Counted from the first letter of the stretch, positions 16,265 through 27,082 are shown. The stretch: 64,000 bases of DNA from Acetobacteraceae bacterium (GCA_031291725.1 JARLIM010000034.1:62001-126000), one strand, 5' to 3'. A program made the numbers and translations. Notes: generated from the letters alone by a model not told the origin.

Positions 16265-17425
16265 ATGTCCAATCGCATTCTGACAGCAGCCCTGGTTGCG
16301 GGGCTTTTTGCCACCAGCGCCTTGAGCACTGCCCGCGCCGACATCACGGTGGGGTTGATCACCTCGATGTCCGGCCCGGTCTCGTCCATCGGCATTCCGT
16401 ATTCGAAGGGGATCAAGGCCGGTCAGGTCTATTCCAGCGAGATCGGCGGCGAGAAGATCAAGGTGATCGAGCTTGACGACACCTCCGACATTTCCAATGC
16501 CTCCAAACTCGCCCGCAAGCTGATCGAGGAAGACAAGGTCGATGTGCTGATCGGCACGGCAGGTGCCCCTGGATCGGCGGCGATCATGGCGGTGGCCACC
16601 GAGATGAAGGTGCCGGTGATCGGCATCACCCCGGTCTCCAAACTGCCGCAGAATGACGGCAAGACCTGGGCGATGACGGTGGTGCAGCCGGCCAGCGACA
16701 TGGTGGGCGCGGTGGTGACGGAGATGAAGACGCAGGGGCTGAAGAACGTCGCCTTTATCGGCTTTTCCGATAGCTGGGGCGATCTGGTCTATAACAACGG
16801 CAAGGCCGCCGCCGACAAGCTGGGCATCAACATCGTCACCAATGAACGCTATGGCCGCGCCGACACCTCGGTGACGGGGCAGGTGCTCAAGGTGATCGCC
16901 TCCCATCCGGATGGCGTGTTGAATGGCGGCTCCGGCACGGGCGGCGCGTTGCCTTATACGGCGCTGGCGGATCGTGGCTATCGCGGTCCGATTTTCGGCA
17001 CGCCGGCCCTGATCAACCCGGATTTCGTCCGCCTTGCCGGGGCTGCGGCAGAGGGCACGATTTGTTCGACCGGCCCGATTATGGTGGTTGACCAATTGCC
17101 GGACGGCAATCCGTCCAAGAAGATCGGTCTGGCGTTCAAGGACGCCTATCAGAAGGCCAACAATGCGCCGTCCAATGACGGTTTCTCCGCCTATGCCTTC
17201 GATGCCTGGCTGGTGCTGAACGATGCGGGCAAGCGGGCACTGGCCAAGGCGAAACCCGGCACGCCGGAATTCCGCGGCGCGCTGCGCGATGCAATCTACA
17301 GCGTGCATGAACTCGCCGGTGTGCAAGGTATCTACAATTTCACCGAAGCCAGCCCCTACGGCACCGATCTGCGTGCGCTCGTGCTGGTCAAGCTGCAGGG
17401 CGGCAAGTGGAATTTCTATAAGTGA
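16265..17425 (+). CDS. livK: Branched-chain-type ABC substrate-binding protein
   Basis: This 386-residue periplasmic protein has a signal peptide (about 24 residues, ending STARA) and the LivK-family opening DITVGLITSMSGPVSS. Further motifs are GTAGAPGSAAIMAVATEMKVPVIG near 100 and VAFIGFSDSWGDLVYNNGK near 160. It should capture the ligand for the LivH/LivM-LivG/LivF transporter encoded divergently. I start it at the ATG at 16265 (AGGAG 6-10 nt upstream); the longer frame overlaps the racemase-like gene. Ligand unknown, but this subfamily often binds aromatic or other carboxylates. A strong hairpin follows the stop. Confidence 0.85.
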   Translation: MSNRILTAALVAGLFATSALSTARADITVGLITSMSGPVSSIGIPYSKGIKAGQVYSSEIGGEKIKVIELDDTSDISNASKLARKLIEEDKVDVLIGTAGAPGSAAIMAVATEMKVPVIGITPVSKLPQNDGKTWAMTVVQPASDMVGAVVTEMKTQGLKNVAFIGFSDSWGDLVYNNGKAAADKLGINIVTNERYGRADTSVTGQVLKVIASHPDGVLNGGSGTGGALPYTALADRGYRGPIFGTPALINPDFVRLAGAAAEGTICSTGPIMVVDQLPDGNPSKKIGLAFKDAYQKANNAPSNDGFSAYAFDAWLVLNDAGKRALAKAKPGTPEFRGALRDAIYSVHELAGVQGIYNFTEASPYGTDLRALVLVKLQGGKWNFYK

Positions 17426-17430
17426 TCCGT

Positions 17431-17470
17431 CCCATCCGCGCGTGGCGGTCCGCTGCCACGCGCGGATGGG
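17431..17470 (+). terminator. Perfect 16-bp hairpin after livK
   Basis: CCCATCCGCGCGTGGC is followed after an 8-nt loop by its exact reverse complement. The structure starts 5 nt after the livK stop and lies 54 nt before the next gene on the same strand. There is no T-run, so it is not a textbook terminator. It may reduce read-through or protect the livK end of the transcript, giving more binding protein than enzyme. Confidence 0.6.
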
Positions 17471-17524
17471 TGATCCGGCCCAAACCCACAACCACTCAGC
17501 GTCGTCGCGCCGGGGAGAGCCCGC

Positions 17525-18973
17525 ATGTGGAAACCGCCTGAGAAAATCAAATTCGAAACCGCCGTCACGACATGGCCCAATGCTGAACGGGCGGCGGCTT
17601 CGTTGCTGTTCAGCCCGCTCAGCCACGGCGCGATGCATCTGAGCAGCCGCAGCTGGGTGCCCGCGATGGTGCCGTGGCGGGCGACGGAAGATGGCTATGT
17701 CACCCAACACAATGTCGATTGGTATGCCCGCTTCGCCGCAGGGCGGCCCGGCGCTGTGGTGGTGGAGGCCACCGGCATTCGCGACGTGCCCTCCGGCCCG
17801 TTGCTGCGCATCGGCCATGATCGCTTCATCGACGGGCTGAAGCGGCTGACCTCCGCCGTGCGCGAGGCCAGTGGCGGGCAGACGCGGCTGTATATTCAGT
17901 TGATCGACTTCCTCTCCATCCGCCGCCGTCCGGAGCCGGCCAAATTCTTCGAACGCTTCCTGCACATCACCGACCGCCATCGGCAGGCGCTGGGGCTGAC
18001 GGATGAGGCGCAGATCCGCGCAACCCTCGCCGGCTTGCCCGCCGAGCGTCTGCGCGCCGTGCTTGCCCCGCGCGAGATCGAGGATTTGGAATTCGGCTTC
18101 CGCGAGCGCGTCACCGACACCCATTTGCCGCACATCGCCGAACTGCCCGCCGTCCTGCCCGGCCTGTTCGCCGATGCCGCGCGGCGGGCGCGGGCGGCGG
18201 GGTTCGATGGGGTGGAGCTGCATTACGCCCACGCCTACACCATGGCCTCCTTCCTCTCGCGCACCAACACCCGCACCGACGGCTATGGCGGCGACTTGGC
18301 GAACCGGCTGAAGCTTCCGCTGGAGGTTTATCGCGCGGTGCGGCAGGCGGTGGGCGATGATGTCGCCGTCGGCTGCCGTTATCTGGCCGATGAATGCATC
18401 GATGGCGGCAACACGCTGGAGGAGGCACCACAGATCGGCACCGCCTTCGCGCAGGCCGGGATGGATTTCATCTCGCTCTCCCGTGGGGGCAAGTTCGACG
18501 ATGCCAAGCAGCCCCGCGTGGGGGAATCCGCCTATCCCTATACCGGGCGCAGCGGCTTCGAATGCATGCCCGGCGCGATATCGGACAGTTTCGGCCCGTT
18601 CGGCCGCAACGTCGAACCCTGCGGTCTCGTGCATGACGCCATCCGGGCCGCCGGATATCAAACGCCGATTGTGGCCGTGGGCGGCATGCATGCCTTCGAT
18701 CAGGCCGAAGCGGTGTTGCAGCAGGGCAAGGCCGATATTGTCGGCTTCGCCCGGCAGGCGCTGGCCGATCCGGACTGGTTCGCCAAGGTCCGCTCCGGCC
18801 ACGGCGCTGCGGTGCGGCTATGCCAGTATTCCAATTACTGCGAAGGGTTGGATCAGAAGCACAAAACCGTCACATGCCAGTTGTGGGACCGCGAAGAGCT
18901 CAACGCGCCGGGGGTTGCGAAGACCGCAGACGGCAAGCGCCGCACCCTCGCGCCACGCTGGACGCCGACATGA
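17525..18973 (+). CDS. Old Yellow Enzyme-family FMN oxidoreductase
   Basis: This 482-residue protein is an OYE/2,4-dienoyl-CoA-reductase-type TIM barrel. It has LFSPLSHGAMHLSS near residue 28, GFDGVELHYAHAYTMASFLS near 225, and TRTDGYGGDLANRLKLPLEV near 250. These are the FMN and substrate-binding family blocks, with H-Y replacing the more usual H-x-A-H. The C-terminal part VGFARQALADPDW near 410 is also typical. The cysteine segment CQYSNYCEG near 435 resembles the Fe-S region of dienoyl-CoA reductases, but the flavodoxin-like third domain is missing. It probably reduces an enoyl or enoate intermediate of the acid imported by the neighbouring transporters. The ATG has GGGGAGAG upstream. Confidence 0.82.
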   Translation: MWKPPEKIKFETAVTTWPNAERAAASLLFSPLSHGAMHLSSRSWVPAMVPWRATEDGYVTQHNVDWYARFAAGRPGAVVVEATGIRDVPSGPLLRIGHDRFIDGLKRLTSAVREASGGQTRLYIQLIDFLSIRRRPEPAKFFERFLHITDRHRQALGLTDEAQIRATLAGLPAERLRAVLAPREIEDLEFGFRERVTDTHLPHIAELPAVLPGLFADAARRARAAGFDGVELHYAHAYTMASFLSRTNTRTDGYGGDLANRLKLPLEVYRAVRQAVGDDVAVGCRYLADECIDGGNTLEEAPQIGTAFAQAGMDFISLSRGGKFDDAKQPRVGESAYPYTGRSGFECMPGAISDSFGPFGRNVEPCGLVHDAIRAAGYQTPIVAVGGMHAFDQAEAVLQQGKADIVGFARQALADPDWFAKVRSGHGAAVRLCQYSNYCEGLDQKHKTVTCQLWDREELNAPGVAKTADGKRRTLAPRWTPT

Positions 18974-19079
18974 GCGTCAGCCCGTGCCTTGCCGTGCTGG
19001 GCGGTGCGGTGGGCGCGGGATATGATGCGGCTTATCGGTTACCATCCGGAACGATGTCGGCGTCTCTCTTCGCCAATCC

Positions 19080-19646
19080 CTAACAGAGTTTTCCAAAACC
19101 CTGCCGCCGCGCCCAGGTCAGCACGCCGCGTGGCAGCGGAATTTTGAACGGCTCCGGCTTCGGCCGAGCTTTGCGGGGGGCGCGTGGCTTGGGCGGGCGC
19201 GGCGGTGTTACCGTCCACGGCAATTCCACTGCCAAGGCCCGGCATAAGGGCCGCAGAATGCGCCGCGCCTGTGCGGATGCGGTCAGCAACGCCACCATCT
19301 CGGGCTCGTGCAGCACGGCCTGCAACTGGCATCCGAACCCCGCCGCCTGATGTCGGCCGGCCACCACCAGCCAACCGAATCTGCGCGGCAGGGCGGGGCC
19401 AGGACCGGCCTTGGCCTCCCCCCTCCGCCCCGGCTTCTGCGTCTGTGTGCGCGTCCACAACCGCCCGGCGCGAAACCGCATCAGCAGTCTTTCAATCCGT
19501 CCGAACGTCGCATTGATCCGCTGAAACACCATACAGCTGCGTGCGGGCGGCAAGCCCCACATTCCCAACGCCGCCAAAATCCCGCGCAGAATCGTCCGCA
19601 GCGATGCGGTGATGTCCGGCCCGGAATGGGAGTGTGTGAGATCCAT
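19080..19646 (-). CDS. Conserved hypothetical protein, basic, Pro-rich C-terminal region
   Basis: I cannot assign a function to this 188-residue protein. The central part (FGWLVVAGRHQAAGFGCQLQAVL, then EMVALLTASAQARRILRPLCRALAV) looks like conserved helices of a lineage-restricted family I associate with Acetobacteraceae genomes. The C-terminal 45 residues are rich in Pro, Arg and Lys and end with LPRGVLTWARRQGFG. No signal peptide or membrane segment is visible. It stands alone, with the palindromic repeat array just upstream of its start. The family memory is uncertain, and the N-terminal start could be further in. Confidence 0.55.
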   Translation of the reverse strand: MDLTHSHSGPDITASLRTILRGILAALGMWGLPPARSCMVFQRINATFGRIERLLMRFRAGRLWTRTQTQKPGRRGEAKAGPGPALPRRFGWLVVAGRHQAAGFGCQLQAVLHEPEMVALLTASAQARRILRPLCRALAVELPWTVTPPRPPKPRAPRKARPKPEPFKIPLPRGVLTWARRQGFGKLC

Positions 19647-19702
19647 CCACCAGTTTAGGCCACAATCCGGGGGTGGTTTTCAAGGGAATTTTTCCTAATG
19701 TG

Positions 19703-19726
19703 CGTCATTGTGGCATGCAGCGCCGC
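19703..19726. repeat. Partial palindromic element (left end only)
   Basis: CGTCATTGTGGCATGCAGCG matches the left end of the three full elements that follow, with one substitution, and then diverges into a C-run. It looks like a decayed or truncated copy. Confidence 0.6.
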
Positions 19727-19735
19727 CCCCCCACC

Positions 19736-19818
19736 CGTCATTGTGGCGCGCAGCGCCGCAATCCACCGCGATGCCGCCAACCCCGCGATGGATGGCCGCC
19801 CTTCGAGCCGCAATGACG
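19736..19818. repeat. 83-nt palindromic element, copy A
   Basis: The outer arms CGTCATTGTGGC and GCCGCAATGACG pair with one G-T wobble. An inner pair around ATCCACCGCG and CGCGATGGAT gives a second stem, so the RNA could form a nested or clover-like structure. It repeats at exactly 116-nt spacing. Confidence 0.8.
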
Positions 19819-19851
19819 GATTGAAAACCCCCATCACACCCCACCCCCACC

Positions 19852-19934
19852 CGTCATTGTGGCGCACAGCGCCGCAATCCATCGCGATGCCGCCAACCCC
19901 GCGATGGATTGCAGCCCTTCGAGCCGCAATGACG
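19852..19934. repeat. 83-nt palindromic element, copy B
   Basis: Same element as copy A, with a handful of substitutions. Here the inner stem is perfect over 11 bp (AATCCATCGCG with CGCGATGGATT), which looks like a compensating change that preserves the structure. The 33-nt spacers between copies are more variable than the elements. Confidence 0.8.
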
Positions 19935-19967
19935 GATTGAAAACCGCAGCGCTACCAACCCCAAACC

Positions 19968-20050
19968 CGTCATTGTGGCGCGCAGCGCCGCAATCCACCG
20001 CGATGCCGCCAACCCCGCGATGGATGGCCGCCCTTCGAGCCGCAATGACG
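19968..20050. repeat. 83-nt palindromic element, copy C
   Basis: Nearly identical to copy A over the whole 83 nt. It ends 33 nt before the leuD stop codon, so the array lies immediately downstream of leuD and could also act as a transcript end structure for the leuC-leuD operon. Confidence 0.8.
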
Positions 20051-20083
20051 GAAAAAGTCACACCCCGCCCAACCCTAACCCCG

Positions 20084-20703
20084 TCACACCCACGGCATCG
20101 CCGCCTTATACCGGTCCTCAAAACGGCCGATCGTCTCGCTCTGGCTCAAGGTGAAGCTGATATCGTCCATCCCCGCCAGCAGCAGCTCGCGCCGGAACGG
20201 GTCAATCTCGAAGTGATCGATGGCGAAACCGTCATTCACCCCCACTGGCCCGCGCACCTCCTGCGCCTCCAGATCCACCACCAGCTTTGCCCCCGGATTG
20301 CGCGCCAACGCCGCGCGGAGTTCGTTGCAGCGCGCTTCCGGCAGCACAATCGGCAGAAACCCGTTCTTGAAGCTGTTGTTGAAAAAGATGTCGCCAAAAC
20401 TCGGCGCGATCGCCACCCGAAACCCCGCATCCGCCAGCGCCCACACCGCATGCTCGCGTGACGACCCGCAGCCGAAATTGCGATCCGCCACCAGCACCTC
20501 CGCCCCGGCAAAGGCTGGGCGGTTGAGCACGAAATCGGGCTTCCTGCTGCCATCGCTGTCGCTGCGAATGTCGTTGAACAGCAGATCGCCATAGCCGTCC
20601 GAGCGCGCGCGCCACAGGAAGCGGGCGGGGATGATCTGGTCGGTGTCCACATTGGGCATCTCCAGCGGAGCCGCCACCGCCTCGACCGTCTCGAATTTCC
20701 GCA

Positions 20704-20704
<1 letters not shown>
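20084..20704 (-). CDS. leuD: 3-isopropylmalate dehydratase small subunit (LeuD-type)
   Basis: This 206-residue swivel-domain protein pairs with LeuC to isomerise 2- to 3-isopropylmalate. It has PNVDTDQIIPARFL near residue 18, RNFGCGSSREHAVWAL near 75 and IAPSFGDIFFNNSFKNG near 95, the standard LeuD substrate-recognition blocks. The ATG at 20704 overlaps the leuC stop. Length matches E. coli LeuD (201). No leuA or leuB is nearby; instead an isocitrate-lyase-family gene precedes leuC. So a related reaction, such as dehydration of 2,3-dimethylmalate or a methylated malate, is an alternative. Confidence 0.87.
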
Positions 20705-22113
<1,409 letters not shown>

Positions 22114-22115
22114 GC

Positions 22116-23003
22116 TCACTCCGCCGCGTTCTTGGTCTCATCGTCCCGGAAGCGTGTGCGCAAGGCATCCCACTCATCGGCCCCCATCCGCTGGAAGGCC
22201 TGCCGGACGGTCATGTTGCCAGCGACTTTCGGATGCACCCATGTCGATTTCAGCTCGGCCAGGGCTGCGTCGCACGCACCCATCACCACCTTGAACAACA
22301 TCCCCGGCACGATAGCGAGCTTGTAGCCCATCGCCTGGGCGTCGTTCAGATCGACATCGGGCGTCTTGCCGCCCCAGACCACGTTGAGCATGCACGGCCC
22401 GCCGACCAGCCTGGGCACGGCGGCGATTTCCTCCATCGTCTGCGGCGCTTCCAGGAAGACCATATCCGCCCCTGCCGCCAGCGCTGCCCGGCTGCGGGCG
22501 ACGGCTTCATCGAAACCCGCCATCGCCCGGCTGTCGGTGCGGGCGATGACCAGGAAATCCGGGTCCGAGCGGGTGGCGACGGCGGCGCGGATTTTCGCCA
22601 GCCAGTCCTCGCGCGGCACGATCAGCTTGTCATCCAGATGGCCGCAGCGCTTCGGGCTGACCTGATCCTCGATGTGAATGCCCGACGTGCCCGCACGGAT
22701 ATGCTCCTGCACGGTGCGCACCACGTTGAGTTCATTGCCATAGCCGGTATCGGCGTCGGCGATCACCGGCACCTCGACCGAGCGCACGATGCGTGCCGCG
22801 TTGTCGACCATCTCGGTCATGGTGATCAGGCCGTAATCGGGAAAGCCCAGCGTGGCGGCGGTGCCGGCCCCGGTCATGTAGACGGCGGGGAATCCGGCCT
22901 GGGCGATCATCCGCGCCGTGATGGCGTCATAGGCGCCGGGGGCGATGGTGAGTTCTTCCTGGGCGATCAGGGCGCGCAATGTGGCGGAGCGGGATTGGGG
23001 CAT
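22116..23003 (-). CDS. Isocitrate lyase/PEP mutase-family lyase
   Basis: This 295-residue TIM-barrel enzyme has the family core: [16 protein letters not shown] near residue 40, [12 protein letters not shown] near 85 (metal-binding Asp), and [16 protein letters not shown] near 115 with the catalytic loop K-R-C-G-H. It should cleave a C-C bond in a 2-methylisocitrate-, 2,3-dimethylmalate- or oxaloacetate-type acid. The ATG at 23003 has AGGAGGG upstream. It is the first gene of an operon with leuC and leuD. That pairing resembles the dimethylmalate lyase/dehydratase arrangement of nicotinate fermenters, so the three may serve one degradation route rather than leucine synthesis. 2-methylisocitrate lyase (PrpB) is the main alternative. 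Confidence 0.82.
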   Translation of the reverse strand: MPQSRSATLRALIAQEELTIAPGAYDAITARMIAQAGFPAVYMTGAGTAATLGFPDYGLITMTEMVDNAARIVRSVEVPVIADADTGYGNELNVVRTVQEHIRAGTSGIHIEDQVSPKRCGHLDDKLIVPREDWLAKIRAAVATRSDPDFLVIARTDSRAMAGFDEAVARSRAALAAGADMVFLEAPQTMEEIAAVPRLVGGPCMLNVVWGGKTPDVDLNDAQAMGYKLAIVPGMLFKVVMGACDAALAELKSTWVHPKVAGNMTVRQAFQRMGADEWDALRTRFRDDETKNAAE

Positions 23004-23074
23004 GGTCTTCCCTCCTATGTTTTTGGAGGAGTGTAGCCATGGGAGACGCCCAAGGTCCACCACCCCGCGCGGCA

Positions 23075-23911
23075 TCATCCCCGCGCCGCGCCCGCCGCAA
23101 GCTCGATGATCTCGGCGGTGATTTCGTCCTGGCGCACACGGCGCTGGGTGGCGCGCAGGGCGGCCAGTTGGCGGTCGATCTGGCCATGCGCCATCGCCAT
23201 CGCCTCCATCCGCGCCTCGTTCTCGGCCGCGAAGGCATGCAGGGCGATGGCGCAAAGTTGGGCGTGCAGATATTCCGCCGTCAGCTCGCGCAGCAGAACC
23301 TCCGGCGTCTGGGTGAGCAGCGGCGGATTGCTCTGCGCGCTGCTGTGAAATTCCCCCGGATCGAGCGGAAACAACCGCCGCCGTTGGACATGCACCAGAT
23401 GATCTTTCCCTCGGCGGCTGAAGACGGCATCGAGTGCTCCGATCTCGCCTGCCGCCACGCGCGCATAGACGGCGTCTGCGATGTGATCGGCCAGACGCGG
23501 AATGCCCTGTGTGTGCCCCGGCATGGCCGCCGACCACAGCGGCTCCACGCCACGCTCGGCCAACATCGCCAGCCCGCGCGTGCCGATCGCCAGCAAGGAG
23601 GCGGTGGCAAGGTCTGGCCCGATGGCGTCGAGCACATGTTCGCTGAATGCGCCGACAAAACCTTGTTCGGCACAAAACACCACCAGCGCCGTGCCGTTGG
23701 CCGCATGCGCGGAGGGAGGGGGCGAGGGCAGCATGGCCAGCACGCGGCTGATGGCGGCGGCGATGGTGGCCGCGTGGCTGTCGGCGGCGGGCAGTTGGCC
23801 GATCGCCTGCTGTGCCCGTGCCGCCGCAATGCCGCGCATCGCGTTCACCACCGCTCCCAACTGGCCGATGCCGTCCATCCGCGCGGAGATATCGGCCAGC
23901 CGCTCCGTCAT
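23075..23911 (-). CDS. atpG: N-ATPase gamma subunit
   Basis: This 278-residue protein is the central-shaft subunit of the alternative ATPase. The N-terminal helix ([27 protein letters not shown]) and the C-terminal helix ([23 protein letters not shown]) form the expected antiparallel coiled coil. The sequence is far from housekeeping AtpG, as is usual for N-ATPases. It is the last gene of the operon and overlaps atpA by 4 nt. Confidence 0.85.
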   Translation of the reverse strand: MTERLADISARMDGIGQLGAVVNAMRGIAAARAQQAIGQLPAADSHAATIAAAISRVLAMLPSPPPSAHAANGTALVVFCAEQGFVGAFSEHVLDAIGPDLATASLLAIGTRGLAMLAERGVEPLWSAAMPGHTQGIPRLADHIADAVYARVAAGEIGALDAVFSRRGKDHLVHVQRRRLFPLDPGEFHSSAQSNPPLLTQTPEVLLRELTAEYLHAQLCAIALHAFAAENEARMEAMAMAHGQIDRQLAALRATQRRVRQDEITAEIIELAAGAARG

Positions 23912-25410
23912 GGCGCGGAGGCGATGGCGTGGCGGAGAATGTCGAGCAGCGTCTGCGTGTCGGCTGCCTCCAGCCTGCCGGTGCTGTCGATCTGCCGCAC
24001 GATCTCGCCGGCGTCGCGCGCCAACATCGCGGGCAATGCCCGACGGAATTCCGCCAAGGCGGGCAGGGGCATCGCATCGAGCAGACCATTCTGCACCGCC
24101 AGCACCAGCGCCACCTCGTCCGACAGCTTCAGCGGGCTGTGCTGGCCTTGGCTCAAGATGGCGCGCATGCGGGCCCCGCGGGTGAGCTGCGCGCGCACCC
24201 GCCCATCCGGCATGCCGCCGAAGCGGGTGAACATCTCCATTTCCAGGAATTGCGCATAATCCAGCCGCAACATGCTCGCCGCCTGCCGCAACGCCGGCGC
24301 CTGCGTCTTGCCACCCACGCGGCTGACCGAGGTGCCCACATCCACCGCCGGCTTCTGCCCCTCATGGAACAGCCGGGAATCGAGCACGATCTGGCCGTCG
24401 GTGATCGAGATCAGATTGGTGGGAATATAGGCCGACAGATTGCCCGCATCCGTCTCGGCAATCGGCAAGGCGGTCAGCGACCCGCCGCCCTGTTCGGCCG
24501 ACAGCTTCGCCGCCCGCTCCAGCAGGCGCGCATGCACATAGAACACATCGCCCGGATACGCCTCGCGCCCCGGCATCTGGCGGGTGAGGAGTGCGATTTC
24601 GCGGTGGGTGGCGGCGTGCTTGCTCAGATCGTCGATCACGATCAGCGCATGCTGGCCCCGGTCGCGGAAATACTCCGCCATCGTCATGCCCGCAAACGGC
24701 GCGATCCACTGCAACCCCGCCGCACTCGCCGCCCCCGCCACCACCACAATGCAGCGCTCCGGCGCGCCCAGCTTATGGATGGCATCGATGGCGCGGCGGA
24801 TGGCGGAGGTTTTCTGCCCGACAGCGACATAGATGCAGATCATGTCGCTGTGTTTTTGGTTGATGATGGTGTCGATGGCGATGGTGGTTTTGCCGATCGC
24901 GCGATCGCCGATGATCAATTCGCGCTGACCGCGCCCGAGCGCGAACAACGTATCGACCACCAACAGCCCGGTCTGCACCGGCTCGGCCACCAGATCGCGC
25001 TCGATGATGGAAGGTGCCGGGCGTTCGATGGGCGCGTGGGCCTCGGCGATGATCGGGCCTTTCTCATCCAGCGGACGGCCAAGCGGATCGACGACGCGGC
25101 CGAGCAGGCCGGGGCCGATCGGCACGCGCACCACGTCGCCCGTGCCGCGCACCACATCGCCTGCCTGCACGCTGTCAGCGCCGTCGAGCAACACGCAGCC
25201 GATCCGCTCTCGGTCGAGCATCTGGGCGAAGCCGAATTGGCCGTCATCGAAGCGCAGCAACTCGTCCAGCCGCACATCGGGCAGGCCGGAGATCAACGCG
25301 ATGCCGTCGGCCACTTCCTCCACCACGCCGCGCGGATCGACATACGGGCCGAGCTTGGTGCGCTCCAGAGTGTGGCGCGCGGTGGCAAGCCAGGGCGAAT
25401 CAGGAGGCAT
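23908..25410 (-). CDS. atpA: N-ATPase alpha subunit
   Basis: This 500-residue non-catalytic nucleotide-binding subunit has the P-loop [15 protein letters not shown] near residue 170, [18 protein letters not shown] just before it, and [14 protein letters not shown] near 365. N-type ATPase alpha subunits begin with a shortened N-terminus, as here, because the usual delta subunit is absent. It overlaps atpF by 11 nt and atpG by 4 nt. It assembles with AtpD into the catalytic head. Confidence 0.9.
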   Translation of the reverse strand: MPPDSPWLATARHTLERTKLGPYVDPRGVVEEVADGIALISGLPDVRLDELLRFDDGQFGFAQMLDRERIGCVLLDGADSVQAGDVVRGTGDVVRVPIGPGLLGRVVDPLGRPLDEKGPIIAEAHAPIERPAPSIIERDLVAEPVQTGLLVVDTLFALGRGQRELIIGDRAIGKTTIAIDTIINQKHSDMICIYVAVGQKTSAIRRAIDAIHKLGAPERCIVVVAGAASAAGLQWIAPFAGMTMAEYFRDRGQHALIVIDDLSKHAATHREIALLTRQMPGREAYPGDVFYVHARLLERAAKLSAEQGGGSLTALPIAETDAGNLSAYIPTNLISITDGQIVLDSRLFHEGQKPAVDVGTSVSRVGGKTQAPALRQAASMLRLDYAQFLEMEMFTRFGGMPDGRVRAQLTRGARMRAILSQGQHSPLKLSDEVALVLAVQNGLLDAMPLPALAEFRRALPAMLARDAGEIVRQIDSTGRLEAADTQTLLDILRHAIASAP

Positions 25411-26137
25411 GGGTGAGGCCTGCGGCGATCTGCGCCAGATCGGCTTGCCAGGAATTGCGCAACACCAGATGCGGCGCGCTCAGTTCCAGGCCGGCGATCA
25501 GGGCGGCATCGACGCGAAAATTCAGCCGGATCGCGCCACCAAATGCTGCCGCGATGTGGCGCGTGGCCTCTGCCGTGGCCTCTGGCGAGAGTTGGGCGGC
25601 GCTGATCACATCCACCGCCGTCTCCGCCGACGCCACCGCCACCCGCGTGGCCTCCGGCAGCGCCCGGATGGCTGCGACCAGCCAGGACAGAAAAACCTCC
25701 TGCACCGCCTCGCCGCTCAGCCGCGCGGCAAGGCGGGCGGCGATGCTCACCGCAAGGTCGCGCGCATTGGACTCCCAACCTGCCTCGGCATCGGCGCGGT
25801 ATGTCTCCTGCGCCGCGTGGGCCTGGGCGAGCATGCTCTGGACAAGTTGGCGCGTCTCCTCCCGCTTGGCCTCCAGCAATGCGGCGGCGTCCGTCTGTGC
25901 TGCATCCAGCATCGCGGATCGTTCCTGCGCAAAGCCCGCGCGGGTGCGGGCGATCTCCGCCAGGCTGGCGTCGGCCTGTTGCCGCTTGGCCTCGGCGTCG
26001 GCCAGAGTTTGCGCCGCCAGCATACGGCGTTGCGCGATCATCTCGGAGACCGGACGCCAGAAAAACCGGCCAAGCAGCCAGATCAGAATGGCGATGTTGA
26101 TCGCCTGAATCGCCAATGTCGTCCAATCGATCTGCAT
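25400..26137 (-). CDS. atpF: N-ATPase peripheral-stalk subunit (b/delta type)
   Basis: This 245-residue protein has one N-terminal membrane segment ([20 protein letters not shown]), then a long charged helix of about 110 residues (coiled-coil stalk), then a C-terminal globular part of about 100 residues. N-ATPase operons lack a separate delta gene, and this C-terminal part probably takes its place. It starts 4 nt after atpE. Confidence 0.87.
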   Translation of the reverse strand: MQIDWTTLAIQAINIAILIWLLGRFFWRPVSEMIAQRRMLAAQTLADAEAKRQQADASLAEIARTRAGFAQERSAMLDAAQTDAAALLEAKREETRQLVQSMLAQAHAAQETYRADAEAGWESNARDLAVSIAARLAARLSGEAVQEVFLSWLVAAIRALPEATRVAVASAETAVDVISAAQLSPEATAEATRHIAAAFGGAIRLNFRVDAALIAGLELSAPHLVLRNSWQADLAQIAAGLTHAS

Positions 26138-26141
26138 CGGA

Positions 26142-26387
26142 TTATTTCAACAGCGGGTTGGCGAACAGCAGCAGCAGCGCGATCACCAGACAATAGATCG
26201 CCATCGTCTCGATCATCGCCAGCCCCACGAACAGCGTGCGCGAGATGGTGTTGGCCGATTCCGGCTGGCGGGCGATGGCATCCATCGCGGCGGCCACCGC
26301 GCGGCCCTCGGCCAAAGCCGGGCCGATGGCGCCGAACGAGACGGCGACGGTGGCGCAGATGATGCTGATGGCGGAGAGCCAGTTCAT
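26142..26387 (-). CDS. atpE: N-ATPase c-ring subunit
   Basis: This 81-residue hairpin protein has two membrane helices joined by the loop ARQPES. Helix 2 carries the essential carboxylate Glu60 in AMIETMAIY, and helix 1 has a second carboxylate, Glu27, in GPALAEG. Compared with the sodium-binding c subunit of Ilyobacter tartaricus, Gln32 is replaced by Glu, Ser66 by Thr and Thr67 by Met, while the tyrosine is kept. Two carboxylates per site were linked to proton coupling in the Burkholderia N-ATPase as I recall, so I lean to H+ rather than Na+. Confidence 0.9.
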   Translation of the reverse strand: MNWLSAISIICATVAVSFGAIGPALAEGRAVAAAMDAIARQPESANTISRTLFVGLAMIETMAIYCLVIALLLLFANPLLK

Positions 26388-27082
26388 GAAGGCGTCCTTG
26401 GCTGTTGGGGTTCGGTCGTATCCCGCGACTCACTGACCGCACTGGCGATGAACACCATCGCCAGTGTGGCAAAGATATAAGCCTGCACGGCCCCGGTGAG
26501 CAGATCGAGCGCCATCAGCGGGATCGGCACCAGCAATCCGGCCAATGACAGCACAATGCCCACCACGAACACGCCGCTCATCACATTGCCGAACAGGCGC
26601 ACCAGCAGCGAGAAGGTGCGGGTGAGGCTTTCGATGAAATTCAGCGGGATCATCAACGGCGTCGGCGTGGCGAAGCTGCCCAGATAGCCACGCAGGCCGC
26701 CCGCCTGCACGCCGTAATAGATCACGGCCAGGAAGACGAGCAGCGCCAAGGCGGCATCGGTCTCCAGATGCGCCGTCGGCGGCTCCACACCGGGGATCAG
26801 CGTGGACCAGTTGGCGATGAAGATGAAGGCGAACAGCGTGCCGATAAAGCCGCGATACGGGCCGGGCTCCACGCGCATGGTCTCGCGGATTTGGCTGTCC
26901 ACCGTCTCGACAATCAATTCCAACGCCGCCTGCAACCGTCCCGGATGCAGCGACAGATGGCGGGTGGCGCGTTGGGCGCCGATCACCAGCACCGCCATGA
27001 TCGCCCAGGTGACAACCACGCCGTTGGTGATCGGCACCGGGCCGAGATGGAACAACGCCGGATGGGCGAGCGGGGAATTCAT
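26384..27082 (-). CDS. atpB: N-ATPase a subunit (ion channel)
   Basis: This 232-residue membrane protein has five to six hydrophobic segments. It has the essential arginine in the helix FSLLVRLFGNVMSGVFVV near residue 165 and the conserved start of the periplasmic entry, ALELIVETVDSQIRE near 50. It forms the ion path against the c ring. I start it at ATG 27082 because upstream residues in this frame lie in atpR. Overlaps atpE by 4 nt. Confidence 0.87.
   Translation of the reverse strand: MNSPLAHPALFHLGPVPITNGVVVTWAIMAVLVIGAQRATRHLSLHPGRLQAALELIVETVDSQIRETMRVEPGPYRGFIGTLFAFIFIANWSTLIPGVEPPTAHLETDAALALLVFLAVIYYGVQAGGLRGYLGSFATPTPLMIPLNFIESLTRTFSLLVRLFGNVMSGVFVVGIVLSLAGLLVPIPLMALDLLTGAVQAYIFATLAMVFIASAVSESRDTTEPQQPRTPS

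Larger units (their letters stand above)
19647..20083. other. Intergenic region filled by palindromic repeats
   Basis: These 437 nt between the hypothetical gene and leuD hold a partial and three full copies of an 83-nt palindromic element (listed separately). The open frames through this area are translations of the repeats, not genes. Confidence 0.7.

Noticed and set aside
15854-18802. 982-codon open frame antisense to the racemase-like, livK and OYE genes
   Set aside because: High GC content leaves few stops in this frame. It spans three well-supported genes and shows no family motifs.
19698-20461. Several open frames crossing the palindromic repeats
   Set aside because: They translate the repeat units themselves and run into leuD antisense; no protein family resemblance.
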